NCBI GenBank assembly: GCA_964030785.1
Contig: OZ034977.1
Span: 32,900,152 to 32,964,151 of the forward strand
DNA from: Siderastrea siderea
Lineage: Eukaryota > Cnidaria > Anthozoa > Scleractinia > Rhizangiidae
Length of the DNA: 64,000 nt
Direction of reading: 5' to 3'
Part shown: positions 40,840 through 49,045 of the stretch, one piece after another
Numbering within the stretch: position 1 is the stretch's first letter
Layout of the letters: each line of letters begins with the position of its first letter
The notes under the pieces: model-generated
Told to the model about the DNA's origin: nothing
Database searches by the model: none
What the model saw: the letters and a program-made list of their open reading frames with translations, nothing else
Translations under genes and position numbers: made by a program

Positions 40840-41840
40840 TCACACCATCACTTCCCTTTTAAAGTGGAGGGTTAGGAGGGTACGCCCTTCGCCAAATTGC
40901 ACTAGATCCCCATTGGTTTCGGCCATCTGGGTTTCCACGATTTCCACCACTTCATTGCGTACCGGGACATATTGAATATGTCGAGGTTCAAAGTGCGTGG
41001 TGTCGTAAGAGATCTGTGATGCGACCCCCTACCATGCTACTGGTCCCTACACCGCAATACACGTGCAAAGGACGCGTCGAGGGAAATTCCGACGAGGGAC
41101 GAAATTTGTCGTTGACATTCACAAACCGCCAAGGGCACGATAGACTCAATTTCACGTAATCCCCATCCACTTTCCAAAAGATGGGTTTGTTGCCGGCATC
41201 GCGGACATCCGTTGGGGTGGGAATGGTGGACATGCCTTGAAATTCTTGCAAGAGATTGGGACCCAATCGATACTGGCCGGGGGACACTTGTTCAATCCAT
41301 CCCATTTTCAGGGCCAAGCTTTTGCCCCATGACACGTAAGCCACTTGTCGTTTGTAATCCACATTGGTGGTATTCAACAACAAATCCCCTTCTGAGGTCC
41401 ATTCAAAGGTCGGGTACAATTTGAGTCCGTCGTTCTCCGTCCATTTGTTTTTGGGTTGGGTTTGTTTAGCACGTTCTTGCTGGTAACGATATACCAATTG
41501 GTGAAAAAAGTGCGATCCCGTCGACGACGAGGCCATCTCCTTTTTCATGTCTTGACCCCTTAGGGTGAGTTCGCGCCGTTCATGGAACCACACGTCGTCC
41601 CCTTGATCGTCTGTGTCATGCACCCGTTCGTGCCATCGTACATACAACAGAGGCTCAGCGTTACCGACAAAATCTTCCCTCACGACGGGACTGGTGGGTA
41701 AGGATAAACTCACCATGCCCACCATCCATCCTCGCCCCATAAATCGGATGGGTTTGGGCAACCGGTTTCTGAAATGATGACTCTTGTTCCCAGGAAACTC
41801 CTTGGTACTAGCATGACTCATCAACGTCACGTAAAACGAA
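40840..41840 (-). pseudogene. Minor capsid (penton-like) protein 2, start lost and C-terminus frameshifted
   Basis: The coherent frame (40988-41830 and a few codons upstream) matches paralog 1 from FYVTL..SHA through SLALKMGWIEQVSPGQYRLG to the GGRITDLLR segment. Its start codon is missing because a LINE end was inserted at 41841. After GGRITDLLR the frame soon stops, but another frame carries the expected C-terminus (HIQYVPVRNEVVEI, then FGEGRTLLTLHF) down to about 40840. About a dozen residues present in paralog 1 are deleted at the break. The gene is dead on two counts. Confidence 0.75.
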
Positions 41841-42210
41841 GAGTTGGGGACGAAAAAGATGAATTGAATTTACCAAAATGTAGATTAAAAATAGGTCAGC
41901 GGTCGTTTGCTTTTCGAGGCGCCAAGTCATATAATGACCTCCCAGACGATATTAAGAAAACTAGGGACACAAAGCATTTCAAGAAGAATTTATATAACTA
42001 TTTATTAAAACTTTAGAGATTTCCCCGTTATTAGCTTTTATTATTTCGAAATTTTTAAATTCTTACAATAGTATTTTATATTTTTTAGAGAAGATTAGTA
42101 TTTTCTATAATATATTTTTTGTTATTAGTTTATTATTATTTGTGTATTTATAGCGGAAGAGCCCCTTTGGGAGCTATAATAAAGTATGTATGTATGTATG
42201 TATGTACGAA
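41836..42210 (+). mobile_element. 5'-truncated LINE (non-LTR) 3' end inserted in the Polinton
   Basis: The 365-bp insert (41841-42205) encodes the last 57 residues of a non-LTR reverse transcriptase ORF (QRSFAFRGAKSYNDLPDDIK, then FKKNLYNYLL and stop at 42016). An untranslated tail follows, with GAGCCCCTTTGGGAGCTATAATAAAG and (TATG)n at 42184-42204. A short direct repeat ACGAA occurs at both junctions (41836-41840 and 42206-42210), a likely target duplication. It separates the integrase stop from the minor capsid 2 coding sequence. The insertion must postdate integration of the Polinton or occurred in its source copy. Confidence 0.85.
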
Positions 42211-42217
42211 CGTCATT

Positions 42218-43318
42218 TTAGTCGCGTCGTCGTCTTTTGGGTGGGCTTGTCTCTTTCCTCTTGGGTGGTCGGAGGGACGTCACGTCTTGGCTAGCAATCC
42301 AACTATTGTACTTGTCTGGCCACCCTTTCCACTTGACCAACCATCGATCTTTTTGTCGCTTAAGTACCTTTTCGATCCGAAACACATCGGACACATGGAC
42401 TTTTTGTAAATCCTCTTCATAAAACGTGCCTTGAAAGGGGGTGTCATCCCATTCGCGAATCTTATAAGTCGGCACTGGGCCCGGGACCACGCGATGCACC
42501 ACAAACACTTCTTCGGTCCAACCGGGTAGATAGCCTTTTTCAAAGGGTCGATGAATCTTATTGAGACGTACACGATCTCCTACTTTGAATTTGGGTTTTT
42601 TCTTGTCTTTCAACCGTTTGCCGTACAATCGTTTCCACACAGCTTCTTCGTTGTCCCATGTCACGTCTTGAGGGGCCATGCCAATACTTCGATGACGTGT
42701 GGCGTTGTAGCCTTGCACCAACTCGGGTAAGACATCGTCAAACCGTAAGGTGTTGGCGGCGGTAAAATACAAACGTTCTTTCAAGGTGCGGTTAAATCGT
42801 TCCACTACACTGGCTTTAGCATCCCCTTCCGTCGAAAAATGTTGAATCCCTTGCTCGTCGAGCCATCGTTGAAATGTCCGGTTATAAAATTCTTTCCCTC
42901 GATCCGTTTGCAATCGATTGGGATGACGTCGTCCTTTCAAAATCTTGTCAAAGGCATGAACCAAGGCGACCCCGGTTTTGTCTTTCAACGGTTGCACCCA
43001 CCCATACTTGGACAACACATCCAACACCGTCAGTAAATACCGTATGCCCCGATTATACTTGGCCAACGGTTGAACTTCCACTAAATCCGCGACCCATTGA
43101 TCATCTAAACCTCCTACGATCACGGGTACGGTGGGAAAACGACGACGTCGCGGTTTATGTAACGTGTAGGCCAAATCCCGTTCCAAGACCCGTTGGGCAT
43201 TTTTCAAAGGAATCTGATGGGCTTTGGCAAACCGTTGCACACCTCCTAAACTGCCGGGGGCTCGAGGATCGTGGTAACGATTCAACCATTGTTGGGAGAC
43301 ATTCTTTCGAGGGGCCAT
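42218..43318 (-). CDS. Retroviral-type integrase with chromodomain
   Basis: This is the DDE integrase that inserts the element and creates the 6-bp duplication. Counting from the upstream Met at 43330 (370 residues), catalytic residues are D82 (VADLVEV), D143 (QTDRGKEFYN) and E177 (VVERFNRTLK), a D-34-E spacing. An SH3-like region follows (FKVGDRVRLNKIHRPFEKGY). The C-terminus carries a chromodomain at about 315-350 (FRIEKVLKRQKDRWLVKWKG..SWI) and a basic tail. Polinton integrases with chromodomains are known; the domain may guide insertion to modified chromatin. I prefer the ATG at 43318 (MAPRKNV). The gene overlaps the 3' end of the small ORF upstream. It is intact. Confidence 0.95.
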   Translation of the reverse strand: MAPRKNVSQQWLNRYHDPRAPGSLGGVQRFAKAHQIPLKNAQRVLERDLAYTLHKPRRRRFPTVPVIVGGLDDQWVADLVEVQPLAKYNRGIRYLLTVLDVLSKYGWVQPLKDKTGVALVHAFDKILKGRRHPNRLQTDRGKEFYNRTFQRWLDEQGIQHFSTEGDAKASVVERFNRTLKERLYFTAANTLRFDDVLPELVQGYNATRHRSIGMAPQDVTWDNEEAVWKRLYGKRLKDKKKPKFKVGDRVRLNKIHRPFEKGYLPGWTEEVFVVHRVVPGPVPTYKIREWDDTPFQGTFYEEDLQKVHVSDVFRIEKVLKRQKDRWLVKWKGWPDKYNSWIASQDVTSLRPPKRKETSPPKRRRRD

Positions 43319-43629
43319 ACTTTCTGGCATTCATCCCATAAGGTCGGTATGGTGGGTACAGTGTCGGGATGCGCCTTTTGAATGATTCGATACCATCGCC
43401 ATGCGTTCGGATGGGTTTTTAACCATAAGACAAACACCACCCATCGATACAGCTTGCGGTTTACGTGGGTTCCTTCAAAGATCTGGAGAGGATGCGTGTC
43501 CTCGGGACAAGGGGGAATGGGGATTTTGGTACCGGGTTGGTGATCATATAAGACTTGGCAAAGGGTTTGATGACATTGCCATTGCACCAGGGACAAGAGA
43601 CCCCCATAACACATCCACACAGACTCCAT
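43282..43629 (-). CDS. 115-residue Trp-rich protein of unknown function
   Basis: From ATG 43629 the protein reads MESVWMCYGGLLSLVQWQCH, has a helical core (KLYRWVVFVLWLKTHPNAWR) and ends within the first codons of the integrase in another frame. A TATA-like GTATAAAGGAG lies about 35 bp upstream (43663-43672). The frame has no homology I recognise; the position between the GRF gene and the integrase, with its own TATA box, supports reality. Confidence 0.45.
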   Translation of the reverse strand: MESVWMCYGGLLSLVQWQCHQTLCQVLYDHQPGTKIPIPPCPEDTHPLQIFEGTHVNRKLYRWVVFVLWLKTHPNAWRWYRIIQKAHPDTVPTIPTLWDECQKVWPLERMSPNNG

Positions 43630-43673
43630 GGTCACACACTAAATAAAAAATTTTATTCGTTCTCCTTTATACA

Positions 43674-44522
43674 TTAAAAGAGACCGTCATACGCAACCGT
43701 CTCTAGGCTTTTGTGCCAGTTCTCAACACCGTCACTATACTTAGGGGGTGGTGGAGCTGGTGCTACAATCATTTCTTGACGGTTCTTGAGATCTTGAATT
43801 TCTCGCAACAATTGTTTCTCATAGTCTGTCAGGGGTCGATCCTCTTTCCTTCTCACAGGAGGTGGTGGGCCAGGGATGTCCACTCCACGTTTGGGATACC
43901 CTTGAGCATCACGGCTTGGCGGTTCAGCGAGTGGATCGGCTTTTTTGGGGGGATGGTCATGAAACCAAGTCCAGTACTTGGGACCCAAGGGTTGATCGGC
44001 CCACCGGAAGAAGTCACACTTTTCCTTGGAACAATTCAGAAACAAGCGATCGGGGTTCTGGGTAGAATGGCTCTGTTGAAGGGTGGCGGGTTCACGGCAA
44101 AAGCATTGCAAACAACACCACATGTCCATCACTTCTGGATGAGGTTGACTATACACGGCTTTCATATAGTCTGGGGCTTGATCTTGACCACAAAACAGCA
44201 AACATGGTTGCATGGGACATTTCACATACTTCCATCCTTTTTGAGATTCTCGTACCTCCAAACGCACATCATGGCAAGGACATACCATATAGTCCACCGA
44301 ACTGGGAGGAATGAGGTCTTGGGCTTTGTCATACACGGTCGTCAGGGTGAATTGTGGTGTAGATTGCTCCACCATGTCATTCAATTCTTTCATCATGTCT
44401 TCCACAGCAGCTCGGGTGTCTTCCACTACCTCGCGTACCACAGGATCACAGTCCACATTCTCTTTCTTTTTCTTCTTCCCCGAAGGGTGTACGCTTTGCT
44501 TTCCCTTCCGATCGACGGACAT
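43674..44522 (-). CDS. GRF-type zinc-finger protein
   Basis: I start at ATG 44522 (MSVDRKGKQSV) because the TATA box (44561-44567) lies 40 bp upstream, so the earlier in-frame Met at 44588 would be outside the transcript. After a Lys cluster and an acidic helical region come two related Cys modules. The first is CPCHDVRLEV..KGWKYVKCP. The second, CLQCFCREPATL then DRLFLNCSKEKCDFFRWADQ, fits the GRF zinc-finger pattern CxC...GRxFYxC...CxFFxW. The tail is proline-rich with a coiled coil (TDYEKQLLREIQDLKNRQEM). GRF fingers bind single-stranded DNA or RNA in topoisomerases and repair nucleases; a replication or packaging accessory role is inferred. AATAAA follows at 43652-43657. Confidence 0.7.
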   Translation of the reverse strand: MSVDRKGKQSVHPSGKKKKKENVDCDPVVREVVEDTRAAVEDMMKELNDMVEQSTPQFTLTTVYDKAQDLIPPSSVDYMVCPCHDVRLEVRESQKGWKYVKCPMQPCLLFCGQDQAPDYMKAVYSQPHPEVMDMWCCLQCFCREPATLQQSHSTQNPDRLFLNCSKEKCDFFRWADQPLGPKYWTWFHDHPPKKADPLAEPPSRDAQGYPKRGVDIPGPPPPVRRKEDRPLTDYEKQLLREIQDLKNRQEMIVAPAPPPPKYSDGVENWHKSLETVAYDGLF

Positions 44523-44560
44523 CCTGCTCAAGGTTGTTTTCACCCCTACCACCCATGCCT

Positions 44561-44567
44561 TTTTATA
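44561..44567 (-). promoter_or_regulatory. TATA box of the GRF gene
   Basis: GGTATAAAAAGGC on the minus strand, about 40 bp before the chosen ATG at 44522. Confidence 0.6.
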
Positions 44568-44584
44568 CCCATGACCCTTGGCTG

Positions 44585-44700
44585 TCATTGGTCAGCTTTT
44601 TATGCCCCTATAAGGACCTCTCGTGTTCCCATTGGTCAGCTTTTTCCTATCCAAATAAGGACCTCTTGTCTTCCCATTGGTCAGTGTTCCCTATTTAAGG
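44585..44700 (+). promoter_or_regulatory. Tandem CCAAT-type repeats and TATA box upstream of the SLOG gene
   Basis: Three copies of CATTGGTCAG (an inverted CCAAT box) are spaced about 48 bp and the first two are followed by CTTTTT, an A/T-rich core and AAGGACCTCT. The last copy leads into CCCTATTTAAGGAGC, a TATA-like core about 55 bp before the ATG at 44752. The unit resembles the (C)TGGTCAG..TTTCCTATCCCAAAT repeats of the right terminal repeat, suggesting the promoter arose from terminal-repeat sequence or the reverse. Confidence 0.5.
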
Positions 44701-44751
44701 AGCTCCCTTGGTCCCTGAGTCTTCATTCAAAGCCTGCCCCCCAACATCGAC

Positions 44752-45423
44752 ATGATTGGAGAACACGATGCCTTGGAACTCCAAATTGGCCATGGACATG
44801 TGGTGTATACCGGGGGAGCCAAAGGTACTGACGAACTCATCGAACAAATGGCCAAACAGTTTGGGATGCAAGTGGAAGTCCTGGTCCCCCCTAACCATCC
44901 TCGAGCCACCTTCATCACCCCTTCTACCGTGGAAGTCTTGATGCTGGCCAACCCACATCTTCACCAGGCGGCTGAGAAACTAGGAAAACGAATGCCCAGT
45001 CATTTTTACACCCTGCAATTGTTGCAACGCAATTATCAAACTGCCAAAAAAGCACATACCCTCTATGCATTTGGCATTTTGGAACAGGATAAAAAACGTG
45101 TGAAAGGAGGCACAGGTTGGACCGTCCAATTGGCCATGGATCAAGGCAAACCCGTCTATCTCTTTGACATCCCCAGTCAATCATGGTACCGCTCGGACCA
45201 TTACTACCAAGTCAACGAGAATGCCGCCACCCTGGTCACTGGCAGTCAATTTGTCCCTTGGGGTCCCAAAAAGCCGACCCTTCATCAAAGCAATGCTATC
45301 GTGGGATCCCGGGATGTGGACGACAAAACCCGAGAAGAAATTCAAGCCTTATTCAATCGCACGTTCTGTCTACCCGAGAACATTGATCAATTACGCCTGG
45401 AACTCGAAGACTTTCATTTGTAA
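44752..45423 (+). CDS. SLOG-superfamily (YspA/DUF2493-like) nucleotide-binding protein
   Basis: The 223-residue protein has a Rossmann-like core: VVYTGGAKGTDELIEQMAKQ (17-36) matches the GGA.GaD loop of YspA-type SLOG domains. LLQRNYQTAKKAHTLYAFG (90-108) supplies the conserved RN pair and the next strand, and GGTGWTVQLAMDQGKPVYLF (119-138) supplies the second glycine loop and final strand. SLOG domains bind nucleotide or ADP-ribose-like ligands; some act in stress sensing, cytokinin-type phosphoribohydrolases or Thoeris defence. The start is the first ATG after a TATA box; an alternative, overlapping ORF is a shadow. It is the only large gene on the plus strand at this end. A role in sensing or removing host nucleotide signals is inference. 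Confidence 0.75.
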   Translation: MIGEHDALELQIGHGHVVYTGGAKGTDELIEQMAKQFGMQVEVLVPPNHPRATFITPSTVEVLMLANPHLHQAAEKLGKRMPSHFYTLQLLQRNYQTAKKAHTLYAFGILEQDKKRVKGGTGWTVQLAMDQGKPVYLFDIPSQSWYRSDHYYQVNENAATLVTGSQFVPWGPKKPTLHQSNAIVGSRDVDDKTREEIQALFNRTFCLPENIDQLRLELEDFHL

Positions 45424-45425
45424 TT

Positions 45426-45585
45426 TTTTAGTTTTTATTTTTCAATCTGTACATAGCTTTCTTTTTTAGTTTTTATTTTTTCAAACTGTACATAGCTTTT
45501 CAACTTTTTTAGTTTTTATTTTTCAATTGTACATAGCTTTTCTTTTCAATTTTTCAATCTGTACATAGCTTTTTTCCAATTTTTC
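45426..45585. repeat. Four A/T-rich repeats ending CTGTACATAGCTTTT
   Basis: Directly after the SLOG stop come four imperfect copies (period about 35-50 bp) of TTTTTTAGTTTTTATTTTTCAA followed by a TGTACATAGCTTT core. TGTACA is a palindrome. This may form the SLOG 3' untranslated region or a binding-site array. Confidence 0.8.
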
Positions 45586-45599
45586 CTAGGACCCGCGTG

Positions 45600-46085
45600 G
45601 CAAGAGATGGACACGGACAACCATTTGTAAAAACATCAACTCTTTTTTAATTAAAATAAAAAAGCTCACAACACTGAGTTTGCACGTGGATTATAAATAA
45701 TTTGTCTTGACTCACAGCAGCCTTGACTCACAATAAAATGGGAGATCCGCTTCAAATTCTTCAAACTCTTGGAGTAAGTCGTCTTGGGATGACTCACCCC
45801 GAGGTTCGATCTGTTTTATAGTCTCTGGGACATCTCATGAGGGGGAGGGAGTCCCTCCACCCCCTGAGACACCCCATGATGCTTCGCGTGGATCTCTATA
45901 AAAAACCACCGTCCCATTCCATGTTTCACGCAAGCAAGCAACACCCACGGATAGCGGTAAGCCATTTTATTCCTCATCTCTTTTCAAAAAACCAATCTAA
46001 GTAGTTAGCCTGTTCTGGAGCTAACCGGACTAGGTCCCACGTGCTCCAGGATTTAATTAATCACTCGCTTTCTCTATAAAAAACA
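45600..46085. promoter_or_regulatory. Divergent promoter region, partial copy of 31380-31450
   Basis: On the minus strand, CAGAGACTATAAAACAGATC and the following CTCGGGGTGAGTCATC (45800-45832) repeat the promoter at 31401-31440. They are followed by a short, stop-broken copy of the first codons of the 139-residue gene (TTTGAAGCGGATCTC at about 45749). On the plus strand a TATA box CTCTATAAAAAACC (45894-45906) leads to an ATG at 45921 with only 27 codons; a splice-donor-like GCGGTAAGCC follows at about 45955. I find no full gene here. Confidence 0.5.
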
Positions 46086-46091
46086 ACCACG

Positions 46092-47144
46092 TCATGTCCG
46101 TTGACTTTTTCTGGAGAGTTGAAGAGTGATGATGGTTCTGCCTTGTTTGAAGGGAGCCGGCTGTCCATTCGCTGTTTGAATGTCAATGGCAATGCTGTCA
46201 AAGATGGTTTTACCAAGAGGAAAATACATTCGTTGCGTGGTATCAAACTGATGATCGGTATTGCCCGCATCCAGGGTACGTAAAAAACCTTTTTGTTGAT
46301 TTCCGACAATGCTCTGTGCGACGAGATCCGTGTAAATCATCAATTGTTGTTGTCCTTGTTGTGGTTTGACCGTTTGCGTGGTGGGAAATGGTTGTCGACT
46401 GAGATTAGGACCCAAGAAGAAGTAATAATCGAAGTCCTGATGAGTAAAGCTGACGGACACGATGCCATGCGGTGGATATTTGTTTGCAGGACCGAGGGTG
46501 GGTGTCCATTTGTGTCGATCGTCGTAATCCACGATGTGTTTCACCAGATAATCTTTTTCTTGGACAATTTGTTGAGTTGGCGTTCCATCTTTCACAAGGC
46601 CCATCAGTTGAGCGAATTTCCATTCCATTTCAAATTGCATGTTGGCTGGTATGAGTACATACAGCGAATCTAATTCGGGGGCGACGCCGGTATTGGTGAT
46701 TTTCACATAGGGTTGAGCCAGGTTGAGAGTGGCTAGTTGTTGTCGTTTAGCTTGATCGTCCACGTCCATTTTGGCTATATCCATCATGACTTCCATGTGT
46801 TGTTTTTCCATTTCGTAAGCGATGGCAATCCATGCTTCTTTCAAATTGTGGTAATACCCTGGCGGTAAATGGATTTGTTTGCTGACTTGAATGGGAGCCG
46901 TTCGATCAGCACGTTTTGGCATGTATTTGATATCTATTTTCATCCAATGTTTTTGACTATCTTCTTGCGTCCAATTCTGCTTGGTTTGATCTTCCAATTG
47001 TTGATTAAAACCAGGGTGTGAGATATGAACCAGGGCCGCTTCCCAATCGTCTTCTACTAGATAGTGTGAATGGGGAAGTCTGGCGGTAAATTTTTGTCCC
47101 GTGCCTTGTGCTTGATCACTGAGGAGGGTGATGTACAAACTCAT
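46092..47144 (-). CDS. Minor capsid (penton-like) protein 3, intact
   Basis: From ATG 47144 the protein begins MSLYITLLSDQAQGTGQKFT (an upstream in-frame Met at 47159 adds five residues) and ends FKQGRTIITLQLSRKSQRT. The start pattern (MSxYxTL), the mid-region FFLGPNLSRQPF and the FD.I.IDI...G..ITL end mirror paralogs 1 and 2, but it is larger, with an extra helical insert (HNLKEAWIAIAYEMEKQHME). It is the only uninterrupted member of the three. A TATA box (GGTATAAAAAGGC, 47177-47187) lies about 35 bp upstream, touching the right terminal repeat. Confidence 0.8.
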   Translation of the reverse strand: MSLYITLLSDQAQGTGQKFTARLPHSHYLVEDDWEAALVHISHPGFNQQLEDQTKQNWTQEDSQKHWMKIDIKYMPKRADRTAPIQVSKQIHLPPGYYHNLKEAWIAIAYEMEKQHMEVMMDIAKMDVDDQAKRQQLATLNLAQPYVKITNTGVAPELDSLYVLIPANMQFEMEWKFAQLMGLVKDGTPTQQIVQEKDYLVKHIVDYDDRHKWTPTLGPANKYPPHGIVSVSFTHQDFDYYFFLGPNLSRQPFPTTQTVKPQQGQQQLMIYTDLVAQSIVGNQQKGFLRTLDAGNTDHQFDTTQRMYFPLGKTIFDSIAIDIQTANGQPAPFKQGRTIITLQLSRKSQRT

Positions 47145-47176
47145 GGTGACAACAATCACCTAACCCCTCTGGTTGC

Positions 47177-47187
47177 CTTTTTATACC
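47177..47187 (-). promoter_or_regulatory. TATA box of minor capsid gene 3
   Basis: GGTATAAAAAGGC on the minus strand at the inner edge of the right terminal repeat. Confidence 0.6.
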
Positions 47188-47658
47188 TTCCCCCGGTGCC
47201 TGAATTGGACTTTGGACTTTGAGCCCGCATTACTCAACGGTTTTTCCCCATCCTGAGCCCACCATCCATTTTCCCTACTAGTCAGCGGTTTCCCACCCTA
47301 GCCAGAGGGCACGCCATGTCAGCGTCATGAAATGTCCTCTCTTTTCTTAATCTGAGCCCGCCATCCATCCATCTCAAATCACGTGACCCCTGAGCCCGCG
47401 ATTCTTTTTTCCACTGGTCAGCTGTTTCCTATCCCAAATCACGTGACCCCTGAGCCCACGATCCTTTTTCCCCACTGGTCAGTGGTTTCCCATCTCAAAT
47501 CACGTGACTTCCGGTTCCCATGACGTCATTTCCAGGCCACTTCCGGCTGAGCCCACTATCCTTATGGGCAGTGGCGTTACTAGGGGCAACCCAACAACCA
47601 ATCAGATGCCTCGCATCAAAACGAGGTAAAGTTGGCCTAGTGAGCCTACATTACTACT
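47187..47658 (-). repeat. Right terminal inverted repeat of the Polinton
   Basis: This is the reverse complement of 26544-27004, ending CATTACTACT at 47658. CACGTGA occurs three times here in units of about 55-60 bp. A non-repeated insert-like stretch (about 47310-47350) is absent from the left repeat. Confidence 0.9.
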
Positions 47659-47664
47659 TATATG
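47659..47664. repeat. Right target-site duplication of the Polinton (TATATG)
   Basis: Exact copy of 26538-26543, directly after the element's last base. Confidence 0.9.
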
Positions 47665-48525
47665 AAAAGCTAAAACCTACTATATAAACATAAATATATA
47701 CATGTAAAGAAAAACAAAAAGAAAGAAAGAAATTAATTGATAAGAACTAATATAAAGATTGAAATGAAATAATATAAATAACTAAAAATGAGGTAAAAAA
47801 TGCTGATTTTTCAAAAATTTCCGGTGCAAAGCACGCCTGAACGATTTAACGGTAATTTCCTTTTTTAGGTCTGCTCCTAACATATTCCATTGTTCTATGG
47901 CGGTTACTAAAAACGTACTTCCTCCTTCAGTCTTTAATCTGTAACGTGGAGTTCAACATATCAAAACACAATCTTCATTAGTTGAACTTGCGCCTTGCCA
48001 ATTTTGGCTGCCCAACAGCCAGTGGTTTGAAAATAACGATAAATAACGCATAGGTACAAGAAAACTGTGTTGGGCCACCTTTAAATCTTTATGCCATGTG
48101 TGTGCTAGCTCTTTGGAAATTAGATAGATTAATTGCAAGATTAAAGACGCCTAAGAGAGTGATGTTTTCTGAAAGGATCCTCGGGTTTCTAAGTCCGTGA
48201 TTAGATTTCTGCTGCGGTTACGTGCACAATCTTAATCATCAATCAACTCAGACTTCACAGTTCTCGATCTCGTTATCATTTAACCTTATCTATCTTGGAC
48301 AAATGGCAGTGAACAATTTCATTCAAACGTGTTCGTCTTTGTATGGTTATTTAAAACGTGTTTCTTGTCAGCCCAATGTCAAACAAACAACTTATTATGC
48401 AAACAAAACCCATCTATTCCTTTTTAGTACCGTATTTCATCCATTAAACGCAGCCAAGTTCAATACAATCAACAATGATAGACTTATATGAAGATCATCG
48501 CAGTGAAAGATCAGCGCAGTGAAAA
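47665..48525. other. Flanking stretch, nothing recognised
   Basis: AT-rich host DNA directly to the right of the Polinton. No gene supported. Confidence 0.35.
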
Positions 48526-49045
48526 AAATATATGATTATTTCATATATTCATATTCATTTCAGTCTCCAACTACGGGATAAATATGAACTCACAATTGAC
48601 CAGCTCCCAGTTGGCTTGATAGCTCAGTTGGTTAGAGCGCTGCACCGGTATCGCAGAGGTCATGGGTTCGATTCCCGTTCGAGCCTGAATTTTTTCGGGT
48701 TTCTTCTTTTCAACTGCTTAAGTTGAAACACTTTCACTGCGATGATCTTCATATAAGTCTATCTTTATCCGCAGTTCAAATATATGATCATTTCATATAT
48801 TTGTATTCATTTATCCATCTACGGGATAAATATGAACTCACAGTTGACCAGCTCCCAGTTGGCTTGATAGCTCAGTTGGTTAGAGCGCTGCACCGGTAAC
48901 GCAGAGGTCATGGGTTCGATTCCCGTTAGAGCCTGAATTTTTTCGGGTTTCTTCTTTTCAACTGCTTAAGTTGAAACACTTTCACTGTGATGATCTTCAT
49001 ATAAGTCTATCTTTATCCGCAGTTCAAATGTATGATTATTTCATA
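48526..49045 (+). mobile_element. Two tandem tRNA-like SINE units
   Basis: Two nearly identical units of about 250 bp have tRNA-like heads at 48613-48685 and 48861-48933 (CACCGGTATCGCAG and CACCGGTAACGCAG in the anticodon region). They share a body with TTTCGGGTTTCTTCTTTTCA and end in an AT-rich palindrome ATGATTATTTCATATA. They belong to the same broad family as 20823-21540 but form a distinct subfamily. Confidence 0.7.

Larger units (their letters stand above)
26544..47658. mobile_element. Complete Maverick/Polinton (adintovirus-like) element
   Basis: This is a 21,115-bp self-synthesising DNA transposon or endogenous virus. It has AGTAGTAATG termini, about 465-bp inverted repeats, a perfect 6-bp target duplication, and the diagnostic gene set: protein-primed polymerase B (27142-31035), retroviral-type integrase (42218-43318), packaging ATPase (36196-36848, broken), adenain-type protease (37008-37616) and double-jelly-roll capsid protein (37546-38946). 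Most genes are on the minus strand; plus-strand exceptions are the block 31446-32597 and the SLOG gene at 44752. It is somewhat longer than the usual 15-20 kb. One 365-bp LINE end is inserted at 41841-42205. The lesions listed in individual entries suggest it can no longer complete a cycle on its own, if they are not assembly errors. Confidence 0.95.

Noticed and set aside
43713..44831. A 372-codon plus-strand open frame
   Set aside because: It is antisense to the GRF-finger gene, whose Cys motifs, TATA box and start are coherent. Codon content is low in charged residues and shows no domain.
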